Below are positions 9,313 through 17,577 of a stretch of 64,000 nt of DNA, in pieces. The position numbers were made by a program, and so were the translations under genes. The stretch covers positions 496,001 through 560,000 of the forward strand of contig CP121688.1 in assembly GCA_038396625.1 (NCBI GenBank), in the 5' to 3' direction. The stretch's first letter is position 1; each line of letters starts with the position of its first letter. Source of the stretch: G038396625 sp038396625 (lineage in GTDB: Bacteria; Bacillota; Clostridia; Peptostreptococcales; Thermotaleaceae). The notes beneath the pieces are model-generated. The model did no database searches and had not been told where the DNA came from. It saw nothing but the letters and a program-made list of their open reading frames with translations.

Positions 9313-10914
9313 ATGACAAAGTACATCTTCATTACGGGAGGGGTTGTTTCTTCCCTGGGAAAGGGAATAACGGCTGCATCTTTAGGATTGTTGTTAAAAA
9401 GCAGAGGACTGAAAGTAACCATTCAAAAATTTGACCCTTACATTAATATAGACCCGGGCACCATGAGCCCTTACCAACACGGAGAAGTATTTGTAACAGA
9501 GGATGGCGCAGAGACAGACTTGGATTTAGGGCATTATGAAAGATTTATTGATGTAAATTTGAATAAGTATAGTAATGTGACTACAGGAAAAATCTATTGG
9601 TCTGTTATTACCAAAGAAAGAAAAGGCGAATATCTTGGGGGTACTGTGCAGGTAATTCCACATATTACGAATGCTATCAAAGAAAGAGTGCATCGTGTAG
9701 GCAAGCAGGATAATGTGGATGTGGTGATTACAGAAATTGGAGGAACCGTTGGAGATATAGAAAGTCAACCTTTCTTAGAAGCAATTCGACAAATGAAATA
9801 TGATATCGGCAGAGAAAATGTGATGTATATGCATGTAACCCTTGTGCCATTTCTTGGGAAGGCAGGGGAGATCAAAACAAAACCTACCCAGCACAGCGTA
9901 CGGGAATTAAGAGAAATCGGAATTCAGCCAGATGTGATTGTATGTAGAACCGAAAAGCTTCTTACAGAAGAGGTAAAAGAAAAAATCAGCTTGTTCTGTA
10001 ATCTGCCAAGCAAGCATGTTATACAAAATATGGATGCGGCTTCTTTGTATGAAGTGCCTCTTATGCTAGAAAAACAGGGTTTGGCAAATATCGTTTGTGA
10101 ACAATTAAATCTAAAATGTGGCGCTCCAGAATTAACAGAGTGGAAGACTATGGTACAAAAAGAAAAAAATTCTAGTGGTAAAGTAAGAATTGCCCTTGTT
10201 GGAAAATATGTGGAACTACAGGATGCTTATCTATCCGTAGCAGAATCCTTAAAACACGCAGGCATTGCCAATGAGGCAAGTGTAGAAATTGATTGGGTAC
10301 ATTCAGAAGATATTACAAAGGAAAATGTACAAGAGCATCTTAGAGGAGCCGATGGAATCTTGGTGCCTGGTGGATTTGGAGATCGAGGCGTAGAAGGTAA
10401 AATTGCAGCCATTCAATATGCTAGAGAAAACAAAATACCTTTCCTAGGAATTTGTTTGGGTATGCAGTTGGCTGTGGTAGAATTTGCAAGAAACGTTGCA
10501 GGGTTAACCAATGCCCACAGCTCTGAATTAGACCCCAATACCCCCCATCCTGTAATTGATTTAATGCCTGATCAAAAAGACATTGAAGACATGGGAGGCA
10601 CCATGAGATTAGGTGTGTATCCATGCAAAGTATATGATGGTACGAAGGCAGAAAAGGCTTATGATGCAGACTTGATTTATGAAAGACATAGACACCGATA
10701 TGAATTCAATAACCAATTTAAAGATGAGCTAACGGAAGCAGGCTTGATCATCAGCGGTATCTCTCCTGATGAAAGACTGGTAGAAATTGTCGAACTACCA
10801 AATCACCCATGGTTTGTAGCAGGACAATTCCACCCAGAATTCAAATCAAGACCTACAAGACCCCATCCATTATTTAGAGATTTTGTTAAAGCATCCCTTG
10901 AAAATACAAAATAA
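9313..10914 (+). CDS. pyrG: CTP synthase
   Basis: Catalyses UTP + glutamine + ATP to CTP, the last step of pyrimidine nucleotide synthesis. The 533-residue length is normal for the family. The N-terminal synthetase domain starts with the typical K-Y-I-F-I-T-G-G-V-V-S-S-L-G-K-G motif. The C-terminal class I glutaminase domain has the G-I-C-L-G-M-Q nucleophile elbow and the H-P-E catalytic His-Glu (in Q-F-H-P-E-F). An AAGGAGG lies about 8 bp before the ATG. It is monocistronic, with its own promoter and a downstream hairpin. Confidence 0.98.
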   Translation: MTKYIFITGGVVSSLGKGITAASLGLLLKSRGLKVTIQKFDPYINIDPGTMSPYQHGEVFVTEDGAETDLDLGHYERFIDVNLNKYSNVTTGKIYWSVITKERKGEYLGGTVQVIPHITNAIKERVHRVGKQDNVDVVITEIGGTVGDIESQPFLEAIRQMKYDIGRENVMYMHVTLVPFLGKAGEIKTKPTQHSVRELREIGIQPDVIVCRTEKLLTEEVKEKISLFCNLPSKHVIQNMDAASLYEVPLMLEKQGLANIVCEQLNLKCGAPELTEWKTMVQKEKNSSGKVRIALVGKYVELQDAYLSVAESLKHAGIANEASVEIDWVHSEDITKENVQEHLRGADGILVPGGFGDRGVEGKIAAIQYARENKIPFLGICLGMQLAVVEFARNVAGLTNAHSSELDPNTPHPVIDLMPDQKDIEDMGGTMRLGVYPCKVYDGTKAEKAYDADLIYERHRHRYEFNNQFKDELTEAGLIISGISPDERLVEIVELPNHPWFVAGQFHPEFKSRPTRPHPLFRDFVKASLENTK

Positions 10915-10932
10915 TCCATGTATACTAAAATC

Positions 10933-10954
10933 AGCCGAGCATTCGCTCGGCTTT
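10933..10954 (+). terminator. Hairpin after pyrG
   Basis: AGCCGAGC pairs with GCTCGGCT around an ATTC loop. The following T tract is short (CTTTACATTT), so it is a moderate intrinsic terminator. Confidence 0.7.
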
Positions 10955-10982
10955 ACATTTATAAGTTGTCGTTATGCGTTAC

Positions 10983-11061
10983 GTGACATGGGGACGGTTT
11001 GAGCGTCTCCGCAGCGTAGCGAAGGACAGAAGGGAAGACGATGGAACCGTCCCCGTGTCAC
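10983..11061. repeat. Palindromic MITE-like repeat, copy A
   Basis: Arms GTGACATGGGGACGGTTT and GGAACCGTCCCCGTGTCAC enclose the core found in all copies (GAGCGTCTCCGCAGCG...AGGGAAGACGAT). It lies immediately upstream of the glycosyltransferase ribosome site. Confidence 0.85.
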
Positions 11062-11085
11062 GACTTCAAAAAAGGAGACAGCCCC

Positions 11086-12444
11086 ATGCCAAAACAACCA
11101 AAAACCAAATATATGCAATATCTATATCTTACGGCGGTTTTCATAGGTGCCCTATGGCTTCGTGTCCAATGGATCAAAAATGTTTCCAACAAGCCTGTAT
11201 TTGATTTCCAAGCCTATCAAGACATCGCTACCAATATCTTTTTAAATCTAGGACACTCCCTAAACGGAACAGCCGTTGCCTTCCAAGGAATGGCATATCC
11301 TACGGTATTAGGTTATGTTTATAAACTAGCAGGCAATACAGATCTCATGACAGCTAAAATTTTTAATGTGATTTTATCCATGCTTACGCTGATTGGGATT
11401 TATTTTATACTTATCAAGATCACCCAAAGAAAGTTTGTCATTTACGGTGCCTATACCATCACGGCATTTTTACCCAACTATATCGCTTATAATAACGTTA
11501 TTGGTACAGAAATATTCTTTACATTTCTTTTTGTTGGACTCATTGTATTGCAGGTATACGAATTTCCTAAGATCCTCCGATATCCTTTATGGGGAATTTT
11601 AATTGGCGTGACAGCTTTAACCAAGCCATTCTTCATGGCGTATCCTGTAGTAGCAGCTGCTATATTTTGGATGAGACACAAAAAAATAAAAGAAACATTT
11701 TTTTTATTGGGTGTTTTATTGCTTATGATGACGCTTACCATTGCACCTTGGACCTATCGCAATTACCAAAAATTTGGACGTATCATCCCTATATCCTATA
11801 ACTCTGGCTATGTGATGTATATTAACAACAACGGATACAATACCACAGGAGCGTGGATGCCCCTAGAAGAAGTGGATGCACCCCAAGGGGTGAAAGAGCA
11901 GGTCAGTGATATTTTACAAAAGAAAAACGTAAAGGTGGCCCATGAAATTGAGCCTATCATCAAAAAACAAGCAAAAGAATGGATAGGGCAAAACCCGATA
12001 GAATTTATCAAACTGGGCAGCTTGCGCCTACAAGCCACCTTTTTTAGTGGAAGCTGGGACATCGATGCATGGACCATGAACGATACAAAAGAAATAGATC
12101 GAGTTTATAAAACATGGAATAAAAAAGAACAAACACAATACCTACGAGATAAAAATTTTTCCAGAGCTTTTCGAGATATGATCGTTTATGCTTTAAATAG
12201 TGTAGGGATTTTATATGCCCTAATAGCGATCGTACCCATGATCTTCGCTTTTTTTAAGAAGGATTACAAACTAAAGGATGAAATATTATTGCCAGCGATT
12301 CACACCCTGTTTTTTATCGCCATCTACTTTGTCTATGAAGGACAATCCAGATACAATTTTCCATTACTATTCCTATTTGCCATAAGTGCCATGGTGATGA
12401 TGGATATTTTGATACAAGGGATGAAAAACAATCTTTCCAAATAA
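11086..12444 (+). CDS. GT-C fold membrane glycosyltransferase (PMT_2/GT39-like)
   Basis: About 452 residues with roughly ten hydrophobic helices. The first loop carries the F-D-F-x-A-Y-x-D acidic pattern typical of polyprenyl-phosphate-sugar dependent GT-C enzymes. The A-L-T-K-P-F segment near residue 180 resembles the PMT_2 family. The family moves sugar from a lipid carrier to protein or glycan on the outer face of the membrane. I start at 11086 because AAGGAG at 11072-11077 is spaced for it; the longer in-frame ATG at 11041 lies inside the palindromic repeat. Substrate is unknown. It converges on a flippase-like gene and lies close to a UbiA gene, which suggests surface glycosylation. Confidence 0.75.
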   Translation: MPKQPKTKYMQYLYLTAVFIGALWLRVQWIKNVSNKPVFDFQAYQDIATNIFLNLGHSLNGTAVAFQGMAYPTVLGYVYKLAGNTDLMTAKIFNVILSMLTLIGIYFILIKITQRKFVIYGAYTITAFLPNYIAYNNVIGTEIFFTFLFVGLIVLQVYEFPKILRYPLWGILIGVTALTKPFFMAYPVVAAAIFWMRHKKIKETFFLLGVLLLMMTLTIAPWTYRNYQKFGRIIPISYNSGYVMYINNNGYNTTGAWMPLEEVDAPQGVKEQVSDILQKKNVKVAHEIEPIIKKQAKEWIGQNPIEFIKLGSLRLQATFFSGSWDIDAWTMNDTKEIDRVYKTWNKKEQTQYLRDKNFSRAFRDMIVYALNSVGILYALIAIVPMIFAFFKKDYKLKDEILLPAIHTLFFIAIYFVYEGQSRYNFPLLFLFAISAMVMMDILIQGMKNNLSK

Positions 12445-12451
12445 AACATAA

Positions 12452-12547
12452 GTGACATGGGGAAGGAAGTAACATGGGGACGGTTCGAGCGTCTCCGCAG
12501 CGAAGCGGAGGACCGAAGGGAAAACGATGGAACCGTCCCCATGTCAC
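12452..12547. repeat. Palindromic MITE-like repeat, copy B, with partial left-end duplication
   Basis: A full copy spans 12469-12547. It is preceded by a second left end, GTGACATGGGGA, at 12452-12463. It lies between two convergent genes. Confidence 0.85.
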
Positions 12548-12553
12548 TCAAGC

Positions 12554-12590
12554 AAAAAGAAAGCAGATCCTAAGGATTTGCTTTCTTTCT
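12554..12590 (-). terminator. Terminator overlapping the end of the flippase-like gene
   Basis: Read on the minus strand, AAAGAAAGCAAATCC pairs with GGATCTGCTTTCTTT (one mismatch) and a short T run follows. The loop contains the stop codon of the minus-strand gene. Confidence 0.7.
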
Positions 12591-13511
12591 GTAGATAACC
12601 ATTAATCCCATCAAACCCAGGGCTACACCAAGCCATAGGGTGGAAAACCGTGTAATAATCGTTGTCGCTACTGCCGTACTTTTTTCAAGATGCATCATCA
12701 ACAGTAGACCTACCACACTGCCCTCCACAGCAAAGAGCCCCCCTGGCATCATAGACAAAGCCCCTACGATGAAAGAGAAGGAAACAATAAAAACACAAGC
12801 CAATAAAGGAAGCTGAAAGCCTAATCCCTTAACTGCTAAATAAATGACGACACCTTCGAAAAACCAAGATACGACGCCTATGCTCACTGCAAATAAAAGG
12901 GGTTTCCATTTTAATATAAGATAAGCATGTTCATAAAAGTTTAGGATAAAGGTGCGAAAGCGCTGAAACAAAGGAATTCTATGGAAGTATTTTAAAATAC
13001 CATGTATCAAAGCAGGGGACTGTACCATAAGGATAAAAGCGAGCATGAGAAGTAATACAAGTATGAGTATGCCTTTCCCATAATCATAAGATAGTACCCC
13101 AATTCCAGCCAAAATCAATACACTCATCCCGTCTGTAAGCCGTTCCCCTACAATTAAAGGAGCAGTGGTGCTAATCGGTACATTTGCCCTTTCTTTTAAC
13201 AAATAAGACTTTAAAAACTCCCCAATCTTCCCCGGAGTAATCGTCATCGACAACCCACTCAAAAAAATCAAAATATTATCCTTCCGATCAACCGTCACAC
13301 CCACTAGCGTTAAATAATAAGACCATTTTATATATCGAAACAAATAATTTAAAGGAGCTAGCATCAAAATCATAGGGAGGAATCGAAAATCAAAAGCTAC
13401 AAAACTTTTTTTCAAAGCCCCCAAATCCGAATAAATCGACAATCCCACAAAAACAACCATACCTATCCCCAAAGAGATAAAAATGCCTCTTTTCAACTTC
13501 TCAAAATCCAA
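12570..13511 (-). CDS. Flippase-like integral membrane protein (LPG_synthase_TM / UPF0104)
   Basis: A 313-residue protein with about eight membrane helices. The conserved G-K-I-G-E-F-L-K-S-Y-L pattern near residue 96 and the M-P-G-G-L-F-A-V-E-G-S segment near residue 254 are typical of this family, which includes the membrane part of MprF and related putative lipid translocases. There is no C-terminal lysyltransferase domain. The start is TTG at 13511 with AAGGAGG seven bases upstream. It follows the UbiA-type gene on the same strand. Transport or synthesis of a polyprenyl-linked surface lipid is inferred from context only. Confidence 0.75.
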   Translation of the reverse strand: MDFEKLKRGIFISLGIGMVVFVGLSIYSDLGALKKSFVAFDFRFLPMILMLAPLNYLFRYIKWSYYLTLVGVTVDRKDNILIFLSGLSMTITPGKIGEFLKSYLLKERANVPISTTAPLIVGERLTDGMSVLILAGIGVLSYDYGKGILILVLLLMLAFILMVQSPALIHGILKYFHRIPLFQRFRTFILNFYEHAYLILKWKPLLFAVSIGVVSWFFEGVVIYLAVKGLGFQLPLLACVFIVSFSFIVGALSMMPGGLFAVEGSVVGLLLMMHLEKSTAVATTIITRFSTLWLGVALGLMGLMVIYRKKANP

Positions 13512-13530
13512 ATAAAAACCTCCTTCTTAG

Positions 13531-13550
13531 GGACGTATGGCAATACGTCC
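13531..13550. other. Small dyad in the gap between two minus-strand genes
   Basis: GGACGTAT pairs with ATACGTCC around GGCA, with GTTTT on the plus-strand side. It may be a weak terminator or a short mobile-repeat remnant. Confidence 0.4.
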
Positions 13551-13570
13551 GTTTTCCCTATCTCAACCTA

Positions 13571-13649
13571 GCGACATGGGGACGGTTCGAGCGTCACCGC
13601 AGCGAAGCGAAGGTCCGAAGGGAAGACGATGGAACCGTCCCCGTGTCAC
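13571..13649. repeat. Palindromic MITE-like repeat, copy C
   Basis: Arms GCGACATGGGGACGGTTC and GGAACCGTCCCCGTGTCAC with the standard core. It lies 20 bp past the stop codon of the UbiA-type gene. Confidence 0.85.
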
Positions 13650-13668
13650 GTTCACCGAGTATCCATTC

Positions 13669-14574
13669 TTACAGAAAATACAATATCCCAATACAACTTA
13701 ATACCCACAGTAAAATATCTGCAATCAATGGGGCATCATTTAACAATACCAATTCTGGATTTTCCCCCATATCCTTCTTATGCACAATATACTGATAACG
13801 AAAGATCCCATAAATCACAAAGGGGATTGTTCCCATCATATAAATAGAATGTCCTGCTGTGAAGGTATAAAGAGAATAAGCCATGACTGTAGAAGAAGTG
13901 ACGATATGGAGCATATCATCCAACAGTGCAGGGGTATAGTCTTCAAGGATCTTTCTAGATTGTTTGTTACCACTAATAACGAGCTTCATTTCTCCTTTTC
14001 GTTTATGCAGTGCCAAGAACATAGAAAGCAAGAAGGTACACAATAACAACCAAGGGGAAATTGCTACATCAATCAATACCGTACCGCCAATAGCTCTCAA
14101 AACAAACCCGATAGAGATGGCCATGATATCCAATAGCACCATGTTTTTTAATTTGAAGGAATACAAAGTTACCAACAAAAAATAAGCCAGTCCAATGCCT
14201 GCAAAAACAGGATCAATGCCATAGGATAGGGTTAAAGCGCCAGATAATACTAGGAACAAAAAGAATACTGCCTGCCCAACACCTACCTGCCCTGAAGCAA
14301 GGGGGCGCCGCTTTTTCTTTGGATGTGCACGATCCTTTTCCATATCTACAATATCATTAATAATATACACGCATCCCGAAAAAGCACAAAACAACAAAAA
14401 CCCTGCTAGACTCAATCCAAATAAGGATGGGTTGAACAAATTATTGGAAAACAAAATTCCTGCAAACAAAATTAAGTTTTTTGTCCACTGCTTTGGGCGC
14501 ATGGTTTTTAGCAATCCCCATAAGATACTTGCAATGCCACGCCCTTTATCATCCATAAAAGCCTTTTCAGCCAT
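13669..14574 (-). CDS. UbiA-family prenyltransferase, DPPR-synthase-like
   Basis: About 301 residues with eight or nine hydrophobic helices. The N-terminal M-R-P-K-Q-W-T-K-N motif and the N-D-I-V-D-M-E-K-D-R aspartate motif near residue 73 match UbiA enzymes of the decaprenyl-phosphate phosphoribosyltransferase type, which attach 5-phosphoribose to a polyprenyl phosphate. I start at 14574 because GGGAGG sits seven bases before it; the ATG at 14589 overlaps that ribosome site. Together with the flippase-like and GT-C genes it may supply and use a lipid-linked sugar. The substrate assignment is by motif resemblance only. Confidence 0.78.
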   Translation of the reverse strand: MAEKAFMDDKGRGIASILWGLLKTMRPKQWTKNLILFAGILFSNNLFNPSLFGLSLAGFLLFCAFSGCVYIINDIVDMEKDRAHPKKKRRPLASGQVGVGQAVFFLFLVLSGALTLSYGIDPVFAGIGLAYFLLVTLYSFKLKNMVLLDIMAISIGFVLRAIGGTVLIDVAISPWLLLCTFLLSMFLALHKRKGEMKLVISGNKQSRKILEDYTPALLDDMLHIVTSSTVMAYSLYTFTAGHSIYMMGTIPFVIYGIFRYQYIVHKKDMGENPELVLLNDAPLIADILLWVLSCIGILYFL

Positions 14575-14611
14575 AAATTTACCTCCCATTATATTGTAAA
14601 AAGACCACCCA

Positions 14612-14690
14612 GTGACATGGGGACGGTTCGAGTGTCACCGTAGCGAAGCGAAGGTCCGAAGGGAAGACGATGGAACCGTCCCCATGTCAC
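14612..14690. repeat. Palindromic MITE-like repeat, copy D
   Basis: GTGACATGGGGACGGTTC and GGAACCGTCCCCATGTCAC arms with the standard core (AGTGTCACCGTAGCG variant). Confidence 0.85.
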
Positions 14691-14801
14691 GTACGTTAAC
14701 TAGACCCGAGCATCGTGTACCGTGAACCGACTCTTTCACCTGTTCCACGATTTTCACCACCCATTCTCCTTATTTTAACACAAACTCCGCCAAAAAAACC
14801 A

Positions 14802-14925
14802 TGTAATCTCTTTGTAACACACCTTATCCCAAACCCCTCAAACCCTGTAAATTACTGTGGGAAACAATTACCAATATTACAGAACCATTAAATGCATTGA
14901 TTTATAAAACACAAATTTATATAAT
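14802..14925 (+). promoter_or_regulatory. Promoter region of S-layer-like gene 1
   Basis: TTGATT at 14897-14902, a 17-bp spacer and TATAAT at 14920-14925 form a good promoter. About 85 bp upstream are two TGTAA(T/C) motifs 11 bp apart (14802, 14813), matching arrays before the next two surface genes but without a -10 at the same distance. Confidence 0.6.
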
Positions 14926-14990
14926 CATCATGTAGCCAAGAGGTTACAAATTTCGACAAAATAAAACAAAATTCTAAGGAGGTATTTTAC

Positions 14991-17195
14991 ATGAAAAGAA
15001 AAATTTCATGGTTATTGGTACTAGCATTAGTTGTTTCATTAGTACCAATGAGTGTATTCGCGGCTTCAAGCAACTCTATGACAAAAGTTGTTAAAGCAGC
15101 AGACGATGCAAAATTTACAGATGCAGATAGTGCACCCGTTTTAAAAATCGAAAATGATGAAAATGATTTCGGTGCAAAAGAAACATTCAAGTTGACACTT
15201 GAAAATGCTGAATGGTTAAGCAACACTGCGGAAATTACAGTTCCAGGCGTTGTTTACGGTGTAGAAGCTGGTATGGAAGCAGTAGCAGGAGCTAAAGTGG
15301 ATGTAACAAGAGTTACAGATACAACTTTAGAAGTAGAAGTTACTGGTGCTGCTGATGGTGAGACATTTAGATTCCCTATGTTTGTAAAATTACAAGGTAA
15401 AGGGGATACAAAAGTAACTGTAGAGCCAATCGACAGCAATGTAACAGGTGGCGTGCATACATTTGCTATTGGAGCTGCAGGAGATACAAAAACAACAGTT
15501 GAAGATACTGTAGATTTTACTGATGTAGCGAACTTAGAAACACTTCAAATTGATGAATTAAGCATTGGTACATTAAGTGGAGCAGGGAAAGATGTACTTA
15601 AACTTAAGTTACCATCTGATTTTGAATGGAACAACACATTAACTAGTTCAAATATTACATTAAAAGGTACAGGTGGATTAGGACATGTAGCTTATGATAC
15701 AGCTGTTGCAGCTGCTGATCAAGTAAAAGTTGATGACCGCACTTTACTAATCGCTGTAGACTTTGGTAGTGCAAAATCAAGTACACGTGGTACAATTTAC
15801 ATTGATGGTTTAAAATTCTCTGCTAAAAAAGATGCAGACTTTGGTGAAGTAGAAGTAACAATTAACAGTGATAACGATAATATCACAAAAGAAGATATTG
15901 TAATTGCAGAATACTGTGATTATAATGTAGAAGTAAAAGCTGATGGTGAACCAAAAGAAATCTTTGCTGGTGAATATGAAACAAGTGCAACAGATGATGC
16001 ACACAAGTTACAAACATTAGTAATCGAAGAAAACGTAGCAAATGCTTGGTTAGCTGAAAGAAAAACAAGAATCGAATTCCCATCTTGGGTAAAAATTAGA
16101 GACGTTGATGTAACAAGTGATACAGCAAACATTGACAGTCATACAATCAAAGAAGGTCTTGGCGTAGATGAGCAAGGAGATAACTATATAGAATTTACAG
16201 CAGATATTACACCTAACAAAAAAGGTAAGTTGTATGTAAAATTCTATGTATCTGTAGAAGCTGGTAAAAGTGGTGATATCACTGCTACAGTAGATGGAAG
16301 AAGTCTTGGAGAAGAATATGAAGTAGTACTTGGAAAAGCTGTTAACCCAGTTGATGTAGAAGTGAAGCCAGTTGCAGATGTAAGAACTGGTATCAAAGAC
16401 CAAGAAATTGGTGAAATCACAATTACAGAAAACAAAGATGAAGCAATCAAAAAAGGCGACTTAGTATTAGAATTAGATGATGATGTAGAATGGACAGAAG
16501 TACCTGAAATTGAAGTAGTAGAAGGAAACCTTGACTTAGATGTTGACAATGCAAAAGTTAGAGGTAGCGTATTAACAATTCCTGTAGATTCTGACAGCAG
16601 CAAGCCTGCTACAATCAAAATCTCAGACATGAAATTAGACTTAGACCGTACAATTGCTGAAGGCGATATCAATGTACAAGTTGGTGGAGATGCAATTGTT
16701 AGAAACACAACAGAAGGTACATCTTTAAAATTAGATAATGGTGCATTTAAAGAAGAACATGCTGTAGAAACTGTAATCGCAAGAGTAATCACTCCTGCTG
16801 ATGGAAACATCACAGCAGGTGAAGAAGTGAAATTCGTAATCGACAGCAAAGAATATGCTATCGGTGACGAACAAAAAACTGCTGATGTAGCACCATACAT
16901 TGCAGATGGAAGAACAATGTTATCTGTAAGATATGTTGCTGAAGCAATTGGTGTACAAGATAATAACATCATCTGGAATGAAGCAGCAAGAACTGTAACA
17001 ATCTTCAAAGGTGATAGAATTGCTCAAGTAGAAATCGGAAGTAACGAATTATTTGTAAATGGTGTTGTAATCCCAATGGATACAGAAGCAGTAATTAAAG
17101 ATGGAAGAACAATGCTTCCTGTAAGCTTTATCGCAAAAGCATTAGGATTAGATGTACAATGGGATGGCGCAACAAGAACTGTAACAATTAAATAG
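14991..17195 (+). CDS. S-layer-like surface protein 1 with C-terminal CuAO_N stalk domain
   Basis: A 734-residue protein: signal peptide (about 1-24, V-F-A-A-S junction), a long acidic beta-rich body, and a C-terminal copper-amine-oxidase N-domain (about 614-734) in two halves, each with a D-G-R-T-M-L-(S/P)-V pattern. It lacks SLH domains, so if it is an S-layer protein the C-terminal domain is a candidate wall-binding part; that is inference. Lysine, valine and aspartate/glutamate are very frequent and cysteine almost absent, as in exported structural proteins. A strong TAAGGAGG precedes the ATG. It has its own promoter and a strong terminator. The next gene is a close paralogue. Confidence 0.82.
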   Translation: MKRKISWLLVLALVVSLVPMSVFAASSNSMTKVVKAADDAKFTDADSAPVLKIENDENDFGAKETFKLTLENAEWLSNTAEITVPGVVYGVEAGMEAVAGAKVDVTRVTDTTLEVEVTGAADGETFRFPMFVKLQGKGDTKVTVEPIDSNVTGGVHTFAIGAAGDTKTTVEDTVDFTDVANLETLQIDELSIGTLSGAGKDVLKLKLPSDFEWNNTLTSSNITLKGTGGLGHVAYDTAVAAADQVKVDDRTLLIAVDFGSAKSSTRGTIYIDGLKFSAKKDADFGEVEVTINSDNDNITKEDIVIAEYCDYNVEVKADGEPKEIFAGEYETSATDDAHKLQTLVIEENVANAWLAERKTRIEFPSWVKIRDVDVTSDTANIDSHTIKEGLGVDEQGDNYIEFTADITPNKKGKLYVKFYVSVEAGKSGDITATVDGRSLGEEYEVVLGKAVNPVDVEVKPVADVRTGIKDQEIGEITITENKDEAIKKGDLVLELDDDVEWTEVPEIEVVEGNLDLDVDNAKVRGSVLTIPVDSDSSKPATIKISDMKLDLDRTIAEGDINVQVGGDAIVRNTTEGTSLKLDNGAFKEEHAVETVIARVITPADGNITAGEEVKFVIDSKEYAIGDEQKTADVAPYIADGRTMLSVRYVAEAIGVQDNNIIWNEAARTVTIFKGDRIAQVEIGSNELFVNGVVIPMDTEAVIKDGRTMLPVSFIAKALGLDVQWDGATRTVTIK

Positions 17196-17201
17196 TTAGG
17201 A

Positions 17202-17243
17202 AATAATGAAAAAAGAGTCCGCAAGGACTCTTTTTTCATTATT
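17202..17243. terminator. Strong intrinsic terminator after S-layer-like gene 1
   Basis: AATAATGAAAAAAGAGTCC pairs fully with GGACTCTTTTTTCATTATT around GCAA. The A and T tracts would let it work in both directions. Confidence 0.92.
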
Positions 17244-17308
17244 GTAAGATAGATGTAATGATTTGTAATATACTTGTAATGGTATTTTGGATAAAACTTC
17301 TATATAAT
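17243..17308 (+). promoter_or_regulatory. TGTAAT direct-repeat array with -10 box (distal promoter of S-layer-like gene 2)
   Basis: TGTAA motifs begin at 17243, 17254, 17264 and 17275 (spacings 11, 10, 11), followed by TATAAT at 17303, 28 bp after the start of the last repeat. Repeats about 11 bp apart that replace the -35 box are typical of activation by PhoB/OmpR-type regulators. The regulator assignment is inference. Confidence 0.6.
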
Positions 17309-17409
17309 AAGAACAGATGAGATAGTAATTTATTCCTATATATGAAATAATTAAATAAATTGGATCAAAGAAAGAATGTTACACTTATATTACATAGAGC
17401 TAGTATATA

Positions 17410-17438
17410 TTGACTGGACAAGAAATACTTGGTATAAT
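17410..17438 (+). promoter_or_regulatory. Proximal sigma-A promoter of S-layer-like gene 2
   Basis: TTGACT at 17410-17415, a 17-bp spacer and TATAAT at 17433-17438. It leaves a leader of about 135 nt. The 382-bp gap thus appears to hold two promoters. Confidence 0.8.
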
Positions 17439-17465
17439 TTAGCGTGTACCTCATATGACATTATT

Positions 17466-17540
17466 CTTTGGAAGCATATTCAAAAGAGTATGCTTCCAAA
17501 GGATAATGGAGATTATCCTGAAACTTAAGAGGGGAACCTC
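17466..17540 (+). promoter_or_regulatory. Three consecutive hairpins in the leader of S-layer-like gene 2
   Basis: Stem 1: CTTTGGAAGCATA (17466-17478) with TATGCTTCCAAAG (17489-17501), 13 perfect pairs. Stem 2: GGATAAT with ATTATCC (17501-17518). Stem 3: GAGG-GGAA-CCTC (17529-17540). None is followed by a T run, so mRNA protection is more likely than termination; that is inference. Confidence 0.65.
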
Positions 17541-17577
17541 GAAAAAACAAAACATATTATAAAAGGAGGATTTATTA

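Larger units (their letters stand above)
14575..14990. other. Divergent intergenic region between UbiA gene and first S-layer gene
   Basis: It holds MITE copy D, a GTGTACCGTGAACC dyad-like remnant near 14713, a pair of TGTAAT/C repeats (14802, 14813) and the S-layer promoter. No coding potential was seen. Confidence 0.7.

Noticed and set aside
10974..11204. ORF across the MITE copy A region
   Set aside because: It reads through the repeat and in another frame of the glycosyltransferase gene; no ribosome site or conserved sequence.
16244..17008. 254-codon minus-strand ORF opposite S-layer-like gene 1
   Set aside because: It arises from biased codon use of the sense gene and a similar shadow appears opposite the paralogue.
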